In this document: piece after piece, positions 32,951 through 45,500 of the stretch
Layout: each line of letters opens with the position of its first letter
How positions within the stretch are numbered: the first letter of the stretch is position 1
Assembly: GCA_016858145.1 (NCBI GenBank)
Contig: JAEHOE010000014.1
Coordinates: forward strand, 372,001 to 436,000
DNA length: 64,000 nt
Direction: 5' to 3'
Origin: Edaphochlamys debaryana
Taxonomy: Eukaryota > Chlorophyta > Chlorophyceae > Chlamydomonadales
Position numbers and translations under genes: made by a program
The notes under the pieces: generated by a model
The model's database searches: none
The model's input: only the letters and a program-made list of their open reading frames with translations
What the model was told of the DNA's origin: nothing

Positions 32951-35900
32951 TCACAGCGCCGCCGCCGCCCCAACCGCCGCCGCCGCCTGCCGCGGCGGGC
33001 GCTGGCCGAGCAGCTCGGGCCCCAACCGCTCGAGGTCCACCAGGAAGTCGAAAGGGTCACACCACATGAACCCGATGCCGCCGTTGTCGTACACCCTGCA
33101 AGGATGTACGGGCGGTACGGGGCACAGCACGCTTCAGTGGCGGCGAGTCAGGGCGAGAGCGGCGGCAAGCGGAGAGGGCGAGGGCGGCGGAGGGGCTGGG
33201 GCTGGGCGTGCATATGCATCGCCCGTGGCCCTCCCCGCGCCCATGCCCTTGCGCCCACCGCCCCACCCCCAACCACAGCCCATCTACAGAAGACCAAGGA
33301 GACCAAAACCCTCCGTAATGCCCTTCCCCCCTCCCTCCCTACCCCGTGGCCCCTCCTTGAGCAACCACGCCCTCCACCCGTAACGCCTGGCCTGGCACGG
33401 AATCAGCCCCGCACCCGCACCCAGCCCTGCCCGGGCGCACCAGAGCCGGCCGTCGACCCACGAAGGGTTGGAGAAGCCGTTGCCCGCGACGCGACCCTGG
33501 CCCTTGAAGATAGCCACCACGCGCGCCGGCTCCCGCCGGCCCCCCGCCGCCGGCCCCTCCCCCGGCGGCCCCGGCTCCGCCGCGGCGGCGGCTGCCGCCG
33601 TCGCCGCGCCGCCAGGCAAGGATGCGGTGCGCGGGAGAGCAGCGGCCGCCGGCGGCGGCGGCGGCGGCGCCAGGAGGTCCCAGAGGTCCACCGGCGGCGC
33701 CTCCGCCGCAGCCACCGTCAGCGCCGCCAGTCGAGCCTGGATGATGGCCTGTCCGGCTCCGCCGCCGGCGCCCGCCTCGCCCGCCTCCTCGATCGCCGCC
33801 GCCACCGCCGGCATCGCCCAGACGGGCAGGACCTGGACGCCCGGCGGCGGCGGCGGCGGAGGCAGGCCCGCCGCCGCCGCCGCCTCGGCCGCTGCCGTCG
33901 CGGCGGCGTCTGCTGCCGCCGCCGCTGCCACCGCCGCCGCCAGCGCCGCGGCGGAGTTCATGGTGTAGAGCGGCCTGCGTCCAGGAACGGGGGACCGGGC
34001 AAAGGTTCGGCTCTTGCACTCAGTCCGATCATGATCTAACACAACGGGTAACACATGAGCACGTGTCAGCAACTCAACGAATCCCCCAGCTGCTGGTCAC
34101 GCGCCCTGCCTCCGTCCGGGCCTCCTTCCAGGCCCCAACCCTCCTGGTCAATCCCCCCATCAGCCGTCTCCCCCTGCCCCCCCCCCCTGCTGGTCACGCG
34201 CTCCATCTCCTCCTGCGGCCCACGACCTCCCTCCCCTCCCTCCCTTGACTGCCCCTGCCTTCGTGTCTCCATGGCGGTTCCTCGCTTATCGATAGGTGCG
34301 TTCGGGATGGGATGGGATATGGCTGCGCGACAATTGTGCGCTGTCATGCGGCGCGCTGCACTGGCACACGCCCCAGCGACTGATCGGTCTGTTACCTGCG
34401 ACTAATTAGTGCTTAGGGTAGCGCCCAGCGCCGCTGTCAACGCCACTTTCCAGCCTTAGCCTTTGGGTGAACGACATCTCACCGCGGCGTGGAGCTCTTC
34501 TGGACTTCTCGGTGGTATGTAACATCGCAGGCTAAGCTTTCCTGGCGCAGGCGTTAAGACGCTCTCCCGCTTCTCAGATTCAAACACCTCCCCTCCCCCC
34601 CTCACTCCCGTTCCCCTCCCGTTCCCCTCCCCTCCCCTCCCCCATCCCCTGAGCCCCCCATCCCCCATCCCTGCCCCCCCCACCTGCTGGTCACCCGCTC
34701 CACCTCCTCCTGGGGCCAGGGCCGCGGCAGGGGCTCCGCCTCCGCCACGAAGCTGGGCTGGCCCGCGGGCACGTTGGGGTCGCCCGTGAGCTTGGTGGCC
34801 ACCAGCCGGGCCCCGCCCCCCCGGCCCCCGCTGCCCCCGCTGCCCTCGTAGGCTAGGGAGATGATCTCGAGGCCGTGCGGGCCGTAGATGCCTGGGGGTG
34901 TTGGGGGATACGGGGGGTAACGGGTGGGTGATGGGGGGAGATGGCGACCGGAGGCCAAGGGGGGGTGAGGCGTTCGGCCCACAGCCGCTGCCAGCCTGGC
35001 CCACCTCCGTTCCGCTCCTACCCCCCCCCCACTCGCCCACCCACCCGACCACAGCCCCGCCAGCGGACGCTGCCGCGAGGGCGCCGCCGCCTTGAGCCGC
35101 TTGAGGTGCTCCAGGACCTGGGGGGGGGGGGGAAGGGGGTGAGGGGGGGGTGCCCGTGGGGTTAGTGTCAGGAGCTGGCTCCACGAAAGGAGAAATGTCC
35201 AGGGGGGAAGGTGCTCCAGGACCTGGGGGGGGGGGAAAGGGGGTGAGGGGGTGATTTCCGTACAAACTGGAGAGCGGAAGGAGAGAGGCTGGAGGAGGGG
35301 GGTTAGGGGGTTTAGGGGGGGGCGCAATTGGGGTTGGTGTCATGAGTTCGGGCATGGCAACGGGTCAGGGGGGGCAGACGTCTGGGGCCTGGGGTAGATG
35401 GCCCGTGGGGACTGGGGGGAGGGGGCTCCAGGACCAAGGGTGGATGGGTGGATGGGGCGGATGGGCCACGTGGGGAGAGCGGGGGCCGGGTTTGTGGGCA
35501 GGCTATGTGTGGGGTTTTGCCGGCGTAGGCGTGGGCGTAGGCGTGCTGCTCGGACCCACCTGCGGTTGGCGGTTGGCGGTTAGGGAGCCGGAGGCGCCGC
35601 CGGGCCCGCCCCGCGCGCGGTTCTTGCGGCCACCGCCGGACCTGGGGGTTGAGGGGTGGGCGGGCGAGGGCGGACGTGGGCGGTGTCAGGTGGGGAAGGA
35701 CGGGGCGCCTGGGCTCTGATCGCCTGAAGAAGCAAGGAAGGCATGCGAAAACCCAACCCAGGGGTTTGCCCGACCTCCGTCCGCCTCGCACGCGTCTCCA
35801 CCCTCCACGCCCCCACCCTGCCGCAACCCTCCCCCTCCCCTACCACTCTCTTGACGCACCTCCACGCCCCGCCTCAGCCCCCTCCGTGCCCCCCGGTGCT

Positions 35901-38645
35901 CAGTCCCCGGGAAAGGCCCCCTCCCCCTCCAACCCCCTCTTATCGTTTCCCGCTCGAAAACAGTCCCCCTCCAACCCCCTCCCCGCCCACCTGGCCGCCG
36001 CCACGCTCTTCTGCATACACCTCAGCCCCTCATAACCCCCTCCCCCTTTCCTCCCCCTTCCTTCCACCCTCCCCCCCCCTTTCCCCTCCCCTGTCAGGTC
36101 TTTCCCCCCCCCCTCCCCCCACCTGGCCGCCGCCACGCTGCCCTGCATGAAGCGTAGCACCTCGTGGGCGAAGGACTTGGGCGGGGAGGCGCCGATGGGG
36201 AGCACACCGGAGGGCTCGAGCGCGTGGGCGCCTGCGGGTGGCCGGGTGGGGGGGGGTGGCGTGTGGGAGGGCTTCGGTTGTTGTGGAATGGGACCCATTC
36301 GCGCGATCCACCGGTAGCGATCCAGTGATCCGGCGATCCGGGATCCGGGATGCCGCGCATGCAGCCACCGATGCCGGCAGGGCATCGGGTGGAAGGCGTG
36401 GGTGGGTTGATGGCAGGGGCCACTGGATCCAAATCCAGCGCCGATCCCGGATGCCGCGCATGCAGCGACTCATCGGCACCGCCCGCACTGCCTGCACCCA
36501 CCCGTCGCGACCGCCGCCGCCGCCAGCGCCGCCGCCGACGCGCCGTGCGCCGGCCCGCCCCCCGCTCCCCCCGAGGGGTGGCGGGAGAGGCGCTTCCAGG
36601 GCCGGTCCCTCAGCAGGACCAGGTTCTGGGGGTTGGGGGTTGGAGGTTGGGGGTTGGAGGTTGAGGGTTGGAGGTTGGAAGTGGGGGGGTGGGTTTCCTG
36701 TGGACCAGGTTCTGGGGGGTTGGGTTGGGGGTGGCATGGGCTATAGTGCCATGAGGGGTTGCTTCGCTCTGGTTGGTTCCCCCCTTTCCCCCTCCTCCGC
36801 GCCCCGATTCCCCGTTCGCCCTCCCGCCATCCATCCCCTCCCTAATAAACCGCCACCCCTGTCCCCCCTCCCCCACCACATACCTCGTCCACGGCATGTA
36901 GGCCCAGGCCCAGGGTCCCGGCCGGGCCCACGCGGGCCCGCAGCTCCGAAACCACATCCCTCTCGCCCCGCCCGCCCCGCAGCGCCACCACCTCCAAACA
37001 GCCGCAGCCACCGCCCGCCAGCCCGCCGCCGCCGCCGCCGCCATCGGCTGCAGAAACGCGACGGGATCCCGCCGCCGGGATCGGGATCGGCGGCGGAGGC
37101 GGAGGCGGCGGTACGGCACCCACGGGGCCGCCGCCGCCAGCGGCGCCGCTGGCGGCGGATAGGGCCCCCGAGGAGGCGCGGGAGACGGCGGCGGATCCGT
37201 ACGGCTCCAACCCAGATCCAGATCCAGATCCGGGGGCGGGCGGCGGCGCCCAGCTGACGCGGAAGAGCAGGCCCGCCGGGGAGTCGGTGACGCCCCGCCA
37301 CAGCCCCACCAGGGGTTGAAGGCGTCGGAGCAGGGCAAAGACGCCCCTGCAGGAGGCAAGAGGTGCTATTGAAAGAGGGCCCGGAAACGTTGACTAACGT
37401 CATATTGAACGGGACGCGGGTGGCAGGGACACCTACGCTCTGAGCCGGTGTCTGTTCGGTGCTTGCTTGAGGCTAGTGCCGCAGTGCGGCTAGTACGACG
37501 CCCCACAGCGTCCCCTTGAGCGCCCCCGCATCCCCCCACCCGGCAGGCCCCACCCGCCCATCCCTGTGGCGTACACAGCATTGCCGCGGCAGCTGCTGCT
37601 CAGGGCCCGGCTCAGCCCCTGCCCAACACGCCACCCACCACAACCGATGCATGCTTGGGGCCCCAGCGCGCTTTGAAGGGACCCCAGGGCCCAGATCCCA
37701 CCCGGGCCGTCCACGTGTACACCCAGCCACCCAGACGGTACCCAACTACGTCCCCTCTAGCGCCCGAGCATCCCCGTATCAGCAGCCCCCACCGGCCCAT
37801 CCCCAAGAGAACCAGATCCCACCCGGGGTGTCCACTCGCACACAACACCCAGCCGCCCCTACCCTCACCTGTAGGTGGTGGGGGCCGCCCACTCGTCCTC
37901 GTCAGCCTCCTCCTCGGGAGGCGGGGCGCCCAGCGCCGGAGGGGCGGAGGAGCCGGCCCCCGCCCCAGCTCCCGCCCGCGCCAGCCAGCCCTCTGGGTCG
38001 GTCACGGGACCCCACGTGACAGCGCACATCCTGCGTTTGGGGGTTGGGTGGGGGTTGGGGGTGAGGGCACGGCTAAGGGTTTAGGGACGGGAAGCCGTTG
38101 GGCTCCTCCTGCGATTGGGGGTTGGGTGGGTGAGGGGGCGGTGGTGGTTGTGGTGGGTAGTGGGAGAGGGCGGGAGGGTGAGCAGGAGGGTGAGCGCCTG
38201 GGGTTGGGTTCAGGGCCGGACAAGGGGCAGAGCGAGCCCCGAGTGCATGAGTCCCGGGGCATTCGTTGACTGGGCATCCCGGCTCCACTGAATCCTGTGC
38301 AAGCGGTCAGCAATGGCTGGGGACCCTCTCCAGGGACCAAGCCGTGGCCAGCCCCACGCCCTCACACCCCCTCCCCCAAGCTCCCACCCCCAGCACCCTC
38401 CCCCCTCGTTTGGATTGCCCCCTTGATAGCCGCATCGGTAGGCCCCCGACCCAAAGATGAGCGCCCTGCCCAGCTCACTTGCGCCAAATGCGACCGTCGT
38501 CAGCGACCTCCGCGTTCAGTCGCTTGCACGTGAGACCGACCGCGACAATCTGCTGGTATGGCAGGCGTAAGAGAATGTGCGCCAAGGCATCGCTGCTCAG
38601 GCTCAGCAGCGTTGTTGGGGGCTCAGGCACGTCGGGGTCGGCCAT
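32951..38645 (-). CDS. FBXO31: FBXO31-like F-box protein (688 aa, 10 exons)
   Basis: Exons, 5' to 3': 38645-38479, 38030-37869, 37346-36884, 36625-36502, 36231-36123, 35641-35560, 35117-35045, 34891-34684, 33974-33441, 33095-32951 (2067 nt, all GT-AG). The F-box is at about residues 10-55 (LSSDALAHILLRLPYQQI...IWRK) and should bind Skp1 in an SCF ligase. Further on are LVGLWRG, GIYGPHGLEIISLAYEG, TKLTGDPNVPAG and VVAIFKGQGRVAGNGFSNPS, ending VYDNGGIGFMWCDPFDFLVD. This is the order seen in FBXO31 and in plant F-box proteins with the same C-terminal domain. Low-complexity insertions split that domain; the largest is about 140 residues of Ala/Pro/Gly (about 468-612). The ATG at 38645 directly precedes the F-box; an in-frame upstream ATG exists at 38807. 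Confidence 0.85.
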
Positions 38646-38903
38646 TGCTCGCTGTGACAACAACAGCTCAGTGCATGTGTGATATCCACGCTGGAAGAGT
38701 GCCTGTATGTTAGCGGCAGTTGGGGAGTGCAGTAACCAGCCCCGAATGAACGCACTCTGGGTCCGCATCGCAGCTCTGGCACCTGGCCCTGCCGATATGC
38801 GGTGCACGCCCTACGCCACTACGCATACACAGTACATTCGCGCTCGCTCGATTCCGACAACACCTCCGCGCCCGAGCCATCCCATCAGCACTTCGGCCCC
38901 GAA
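38646..38903. promoter_or_regulatory. Bidirectional promoter region, F-box gene / MPDU1
   Basis: The start codons of the minus-strand F-box gene (38645) and the plus-strand MPDU1 gene (38904) are only 258 bp apart and point away from each other. Both 5' UTRs and both core promoters must fit here or overlap the neighbouring gene. No TATA-like element is obvious. Confidence 0.6.
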
Positions 38904-41481
38904 ATGGCCGACCTCTTCAACACCACCACGGTGGTGCTGAAGCACGTCTTGGAGACGCGATCGCTGCCTGATGCGGCGCTCCTGAAGCTCCTGATCAGCC
39001 AGGTGCGCGTCTCGGCGTGGCGGGAAAACACCGTGTCCCGTGGCGGGTTGGCCGGCCGCCGCGGCCCTCAACGGGTGGTTTCCCTTTCTCATACGCCCGC
39101 CCCAAGCCCCCTACGTCGTCCTTATGGTTCAACCATCCCGCTGTGCATGCTGATTGCTTCCTGTAGACGCTGGGCTATGCCATCCTGGCGGGAGCATGCA
39201 TCACCAAGCTGCCCCAGGTGCGCCCTGAGCCCGCCTGGGCCGGAGGAAAGGGGAAAGGAAGCGGACAGGGGCCTGCAACAGGTTCGAACTTCAGGGAGCA
39301 ACGGGGCAGCTACGGGTTGAGCCTGCGTCAAGTCATGTGTGCGTTTTGAGGGGTCCGTGGCCTGCTGGGAGTTCTGCATTGCGGCGTGGGTAGTCAGCAC
39401 AACTTTGCCCCTGCTGTCTACTGACCCGCATTAAGGGATTTAAGGCGCGTGGGGCCTGTAAGGCAATCTGGTATGCATCAGGGTCTTTCATTTCCCTCCC
39501 AAACCTCACCGCCGCCTTGCAAATGTGACCCGCTCGGGTGCTTCGCCCACTCGGCTGCCGTGCGCTGTCTTGGACGCTCCGTGGTCCCTGGCCCCTACCC
39601 TCGGGCCTTGACCCCTGGCCCCAGCCCACCCGGGCTCTGTACCTCACGTACCGCAGCCCCTCGCAATGTATGATGAAAGCCACGTGGATCTAACGGGACG
39701 GTTTGGATCCTGATCTGGCCCCGGCCCCCTCACCCCCCCCCCCCGGTTGGTCCGCATGCAGATCCTGCTGATCTTGCAGGCGGCCTCCGCCGAGGGCCTC
39801 AGCGTCGAGATGTTCGAGATCGAGACGTACACGCTGCTGATCTCGGCGCTGTACGGCTACACGCAGCAGCTGCCGTTCAACGCGTACGGCGAGACGCTGA
39901 TCCTCGCAGCGCAGAACCTCGTGATCCTGGCCATGATCTACAAGTACAGCCGTACGCCGTTCGTACGACAGACGGCCGTGATGTGCGCGTACGCCGCGCT
40001 GGTGGCGGGCGTGCTTCGAGGTGCGTGCTTGGCAGTGCGTGCGTTGCTGGAGGGGGTGAAAGGTCCCTAGCACGTGTGTAGTACCGGCTGCAGGTCACCG
40101 TGTACCCTCCTGTTCCTGATTGCCGATCTGGGCCTCCCGCGGCCTCTGCGCCCTCACTCCGCCGCCTTGTACTAAGAATGACGATCGTCACCCAACCACC
40201 CGTCCCGCAAGCAGCATCACGTCTGACCTTCTTGGTCGCTGCCGCAGCAGCCGAAGGACCGACACCCTTTTCCTTTCCCCCTGACTACCACCTGCCGCTA
40301 CCCCACCCTCCTCACTCCCGCAGGCAGCATCACGCCCGCGCACATGCACAACTTCGCAGAGGCCAACACAGTGGTAGTCATGCTGTCGCGCCTGCCTCAG
40401 GTGTGTGTGTGTGGGGGGGGGGGGGGGGGTCGGGGGGAAGGGGAAGGAGTGTGGGGAGGATAGGGGGGGCGGGAGGGTGGCGACGCCTGCCGCGCCGCGG
40501 GAACGAGCTGTCAGTGCAGCGCAGTGCAAGCTGTGCTCCAGCAATACGGTCATCCACGTCCTCCCCGTCCTTCCCGCCCACCCCTGGCCCTCCCCCCAAC
40601 CCACACACCCCAGCCCCGCCCCCCAACTCCCCCCACCCCGCCCCTGCCCCTGCCCACCCCCGCAGGTGTTCAAGAACTTCGCGGCCGGCTCCACGGGCAC
40701 GCTGTCCGGCATCACTGCCGGAATCAACGTGGTCGGCTGCGTGGTGCGGCTCTTCACCACCATGCAGGCGAGGGGGGGATGGGGGATGGGAGGGGGGAAA
40801 GAACAATAGAGGGCCTTCTGGGAAGCTGGAGGGTGGTTTGGGCGGGACGCTGGGACCTGTCAGGGATGGTATTGGTACGGATACGGTTTGGGGTGAGGAG
40901 GAACATTGACGGGGGCTCACGGAGAGCTGGAGGGTGATTTGGGGAAAAGAGAGGGCGGGGGCCGGGGGGGGTCGGCGGGGGCCTGGAAGCCGTGAGGGAA
41001 CGGGAGGTGCCGCAGTATGGTCGCCATGGCTCCGTGCCGTTCCCTTTCTCCAAGTTATCTGGGGCTTTTTGCTTTGCCTACCGCGCGCAGGCTAAGGGCG
41101 GTGCTGCCATGCTCCGGGGCTACATCGTCAGTGAGTGCCGCCTGGGGGTGGCCGGGGGCGATAATACTAGGCCGGAAGTTGTGCGCTGCCTCCGTGGTTT
41201 CGCCCCCTGGCTTCTCTCCGAGGAGCTAGCGGTGGGCTGACCCGGCCGTGGCCCGCGTGTTATGGGTCGGACCCCTAGCTTACGACACGGCCTCGTGCCC
41301 GCGGTACGCCCTTGCAGGCCTCGTCATCAACGGCATCCTTGTCGTACAGATCTTTCTGTACCGCAAGAATACGGCAGCGCTGCTCAAGGCGCAGAAGGAC
41401 AAGCGGCGGTTGGAGACGGAGCAGGCGCGCGCGCGGGCGGGCGGCGAGGGCAAGGGCGATGACAGCAAGAAGGGCAAGTAG
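38904..41481 (+). CDS. MPDU1: Mannose-P-dolichol utilisation protein, PQ-loop family (263 aa)
   Basis: Exons are 38904-39002, 39167-39217, 39762-40020, 40324-40400, 40666-40767, 41091-41130 and 41318-41481 (792 nt). The protein is a multi-span membrane protein of the PQ-loop family. The two signature loops are KLPQ (residues 47-50) and RLPQ (159-162), and the first is followed by SAEGLS. The motif PFNAYGETLILAAQN matches the family's conserved PFSxWGE stretch. In eukaryotes MPDU1 is an ER protein needed for use of dolichol-phosphate mannose and glucose in N-glycan and GPI assembly. The length fits the animal protein (about 247 aa). The Lys/Arg-rich C-terminus ends DDSKKGK, compatible with ER retention. 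Intron 5 is GC-AG (CAG|GCGAGG). The ATG at 38904 has a good context (GAAATGG); an in-frame alternative start lies about 100 nt upstream. Confidence 0.9.
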
Positions 41482-42550
41482 CGTTCTGGCAGACGAAAGG
41501 CTACGTCTGACTCATCTGCGTTAGTCAAATGCCAATATGCTGGTAGCAGCTGAGTGAGGCACGAGGCGCTTCTGCAACTTATCAGTGTGTTGAGCTGAGA
41601 GTGCAGTCAGCACTGCATGCATGTGGGTCTGCATGGCCCCCCCGTCATGTACCGTATGTAGTGCGCTCTTGTCCGTCTGTCACCGGGCCTGGACATACCG
41701 TTGGGCCGTTGTGTCCTGTTATGGCACGGGCGCTGGGCCCCCTGGCATAGGATGTTGCATGTGGGTTGGGTGATTGGAGGGGTGCCTGGAAAGGAGCACC
41801 GGGTTGGCTGGGAGCCGCGGGGTTTGCACAGTGTTGGCCAGGGGTTTTGCCAGCAGTTACGAGCAGTGACGCCGCTGATGGATGGCTTGGGGTATGGCTT
41901 GGCTGGGGCTTAGGTTTCTAGGCTCGCGCGTGGGTTCCATCAGCGCCGTACGCATTAGTCATGATGTTGACCGGGGTCTTGATGTTGACTCGCATCCGTT
42001 GGCCGTAGCATGGGAGCGGAGAGCCGTAAGCAGCGATGGAAGGTGTGCGGTCGCGCTGAGGGTCGCCCCAGTCGGCCCCAGGGAGCTCCAGAGAGTTCCA
42101 GACCTCCAGCAACTCGCAGGTCCCTTGGCCCTCTGTGGATGGGCGTGTGCAGCCCCTGAACGGGAGGGGGCAGGCCCTAAACGCCGGGCCCAACCACGTA
42201 CGTAGCTGCCGCTGGCTTGAGGGACGTGCTGAGACGTGGCCAGACGTGGCAAAGCTACAACTCGTGGGGAGGAGTGCACTGGGGTGAGGTTTGACGAGGA
42301 AACGTCCGGGGTTTTCTGTTCTCGCAGGGGCCGTGCAGCGTAGTCCGGACGACGACGGGGGACGTCCGGGGTGTTGGGGGCGCAGGGCAGGCGCGGGCAG
42401 CTGTCGCGCCGCATGCACGCGGCTGCATGGCATGTCGTATGCTGGCGCTAGTTCAACGCCCGCGCCCCACGACGTGACCCAAGCCTCACTTGACGTGGCA
42501 ATCTGACATGTGAGACGCCCGGCGGCTCGCGACTGAGCTCGCGCGGTACA
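41482..42550. other. Intergenic region between MPDU1 and the first MYND gene
   Basis: No gene is seen. It holds the MPDU1 3' UTR and the MYND promoter. A 36-bp stretch at 42313-42348 recurs with one mismatch at 54904-54939, just before the transglutaminase-like gene. A minus-strand open frame overlapping the MYND first exon has no coding support. Confidence 0.4.
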
Positions 42551-45500
42551 ATGGCGGACCAGGCAGCCTATACGCGGCTGCTTCGCAACTACATGGCCGC
42601 GGTGGACGTGCTCGATAGACTGCATCGATCAGGGCCCGTAGCCGACAACGCCAGGCTGTCCGCGAGGTGGGAAGGCCGGTGGATAACAGAATTGCGCCGC
42701 ACATGCAGACCCGTGCAAGCGTCCGCTCGTGTTGCTCGTCACTCCGAACTCTGGTGCGGCTGTCGCCATTCGTTCCTGCGCGATGTGCGAAACCCGTCGC
42801 CGCCCCGCCGCGACCACCCGACTCTTCGAACCCAACCCCCGCACCACCCCTGCCTCAGGCATAAGGCCTTCACCGCGCTCAGCAAAACCCTGTCCGAGAC
42901 AGCCCTGAGTATGGACCCCCCCGGCCACATACAGCCAGGAACTGATGTGGAAGCCAGCCTGCGGCTTTGGCTGCAGGCCTGCACGGACGTCAGCGCCTCA
43001 ACGTGGCTCCAAACCCACATGCTGGCCCTCCCGGCGAGGTGTGCGGCCGCAGCTGACGCCAGCGCCGAGCCCCGCGACCGCCTCCCACACGCGGTGGCAT
43101 GCTGTCTGCTCTACGGCGCGGTGTCGAACCTGCTCTGGGCCGTCGCCCCTGCGCTTCACCGCTACACTGCTGCCTGTGGCGACACGGGGGGGTGGGCGGC
43201 GGTGCACGAGCTCTGCCGCCCCTTCCTCGCCCGCGACTTCCTAGCCGCTGTGGCGCAGACCGCCCTCGGCGCCGTGTCCCACGGGCTGTGCATGATGCAG
43301 CCGGCCATGCGCGCAGCCGTGCGGGAGGCACCCCGCAGCTGCTGCCCCCCCGACGTACTGTCCTCGTGGGGCGACGGCACTGCAACGTCCTCTGGCCGCT
43401 TCCCCAGCTGTGGCGTTCGCTTTGGCTGGCTTGCCATCACCCTAGCCATGACACATCCCAACGCCGTCGGCCCAACCGGCCCCGGTGTCGAGCTACAGCT
43501 ACCCCCGCCCGTGAGCTCAGTCCTGTCGGCGCTCGCGGAGTCACGGCTTCTGCCGACTGTGGCGGAAGCGATCCTGCGGTGCCCCGGGCCGGCGTGCAAC
43601 ATGGTTGAGTCATCTGCGCTCTTGTGCGGCGGCGTGTCGGACGCCGTGGTGTTGCTGTCCGGCCTGTACGACTTCGCCGCATCCGATGCGGCGGCCGTAC
43701 GTACGGCACTGGCGCGGCAGCTGGACGACCCTGTCGTACAAGCGTACCACGTGGCACAGCTGGACCGACTGGCGGTGCACGGCGGCTTGGAGCCGGAGGG
43801 AGCGGCGGCAGCGACTCAGGCGGGGGGCGCTGGCGGCGGTGGGGGCCCAGCGGATGGCACCTGGTGGCTCACCCGGTTCGAGGCTCAAAGCGGGAGCGTG
43901 GCCTCCGGGGTGCAATACGTCATAGCAAATCAGTTGAGCGATGAGAAACGTGCATCGCTGGAGGAGCCCCACGCCCACGCTGTCTTCGCCTCCCTCGGCC
44001 GCTGGCGTCTGTCGGAGGACGGGCGAGACCTGCGGGCCCCGCCGCCCGGCCCCGGCGTGCCGACACCGGAGCGGCTTGCACAGCTGGCGGCGCGGGCGGC
44101 GGAGGCGCTGTGCCGGCTGTACCGGGGCCAGGGCCTGGGAGGGGCCTACCGCGGGAGCCCCACCTGGCAGCTCGCACGGTCGCCGGTGGGTGGGGGACAG
44201 GGACATGGATGGGGGACAGGGATTCTTGCAGCTCGTTTGGCAGGGGACGAGGCAAACCTTGTCTAAGTGCTGGGGGCCCGCTTCGCTCCTCCCGCCCATT
44301 CCCGATGCTCTGCGTTTTCCCCCCCACGCTCCCCTTTTGCCGTTCACGCGGCCTGCCCATGTGCCCTGCTCCTTGCCCGCCCCAGGCCATCACCCGGCTC
44401 CTCCTGCCCTGCCCCGAGGACGTAACGCCCAGCAGCCTGCTGTACTGGCTGGAGTCGGCCGCCTGGAGCCTGGCGCTGTGTGCGGAGGCGGTGGCGGCGG
44501 AGCTGGAGGGCAGCGGCGGTGGGCCGGCGCAGGCGACGTGGGGCCTGCTGGGCCGATACGTAAGCTATAGCCCTTGTACCAAAGCTGGGTGGGTGAGCAG
44601 CGGCCGCAGGCTACCACACTGGTCCTCCTGGGCTCGACAGACAGCCACCTACCGCTTATGGCCCCGCAACTTTTGGGGGACAGGGTCCTCCATCTGTGAA
44701 TCTTCACGTGCCCACCCTGCTCGTCCGCTCTGCTCGACTGCAGGTTAAGGCCGGTGGGCCGGCCGTGGGCCTGCGGCAGGCGGTCACCTCGCTCGCGTGG
44801 CTCGTTGGCACCGGGACCGTGGAGGGAGGCACTGGGACCGGGACCGGTGAGACTGGTGATGACACGGACTGAAGTCACAGGCCTTGCGGGCCTTTGCCCC
44901 ATGCTTGGGCCCGGAAGAACCGTCATGAGCTTTACCTTGTCTGTCCTTATTTTCAGGAGCCCCAGCTCTCAGTCTGCTGCTCCGTGCCTTTCCTCTCGTC
45001 GCATTCGGATTCGCAGGCCTGCTGTCCCTTGGCCCCGCCGAGCGCGCCGACGCCCTCTCGCGGCTGCGCCGGGCGGGCCTGGCCGGCAGCCTGGACCACG
45101 CCCTGCGCCTCGCCTTCACTGCTACGAGCCGCCACCCCAGCAGCGCCCTGGGCCCCGTGCACACCACCACCACGACCGAGCTGCTCGCCTGCATGGGGAG
45201 CGTCTTTGAGCTGTGCAGGCGGCTGCCCCTTGCGCTGCTGCCGCCCGCGACCGCTGCGGCGAGGCCCCAAGTGCCTGAGAGCCCACCTTACGGCGGCGAC
45301 GGAAGCGGCGCCCTGGTGACTCTCTCCAAGCGCGCTGCAACCCTGGCGTCCTGGATGGATCCGTGGGCGGAAAGGGAGGGCCCGGAAGCTCGCGACGCGG
45401 AGCAGGCTTGCCTCAGGCAGGCTGTGGCGATCATGCCGGGCCTCCGTGAGGGCGTCATTCGACTGCGCAAAGAGCTGACGTCGGCCTTAGGGGTCCCGGG

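Noticed and set aside
33104..34039. Plus-strand 311-codon open frame rich in Arg/Ala
   Set aside because: It is antisense to an F-box exon whose splicing and homology are well supported. GC-rich Ala/Pro codons read backwards rarely give stops.
39275..39297. GGTTCGAACT, resembling a tRNA B box
   Set aside because: It lies in an MPDU1 intron, and no A box or cloverleaf arms could be drawn around it.
41918..42625. Minus-strand 235-codon open frame before the first MYND gene
   Set aside because: It overlaps the MYND first exon antisense, has no motif, and does not resemble a gene by composition.
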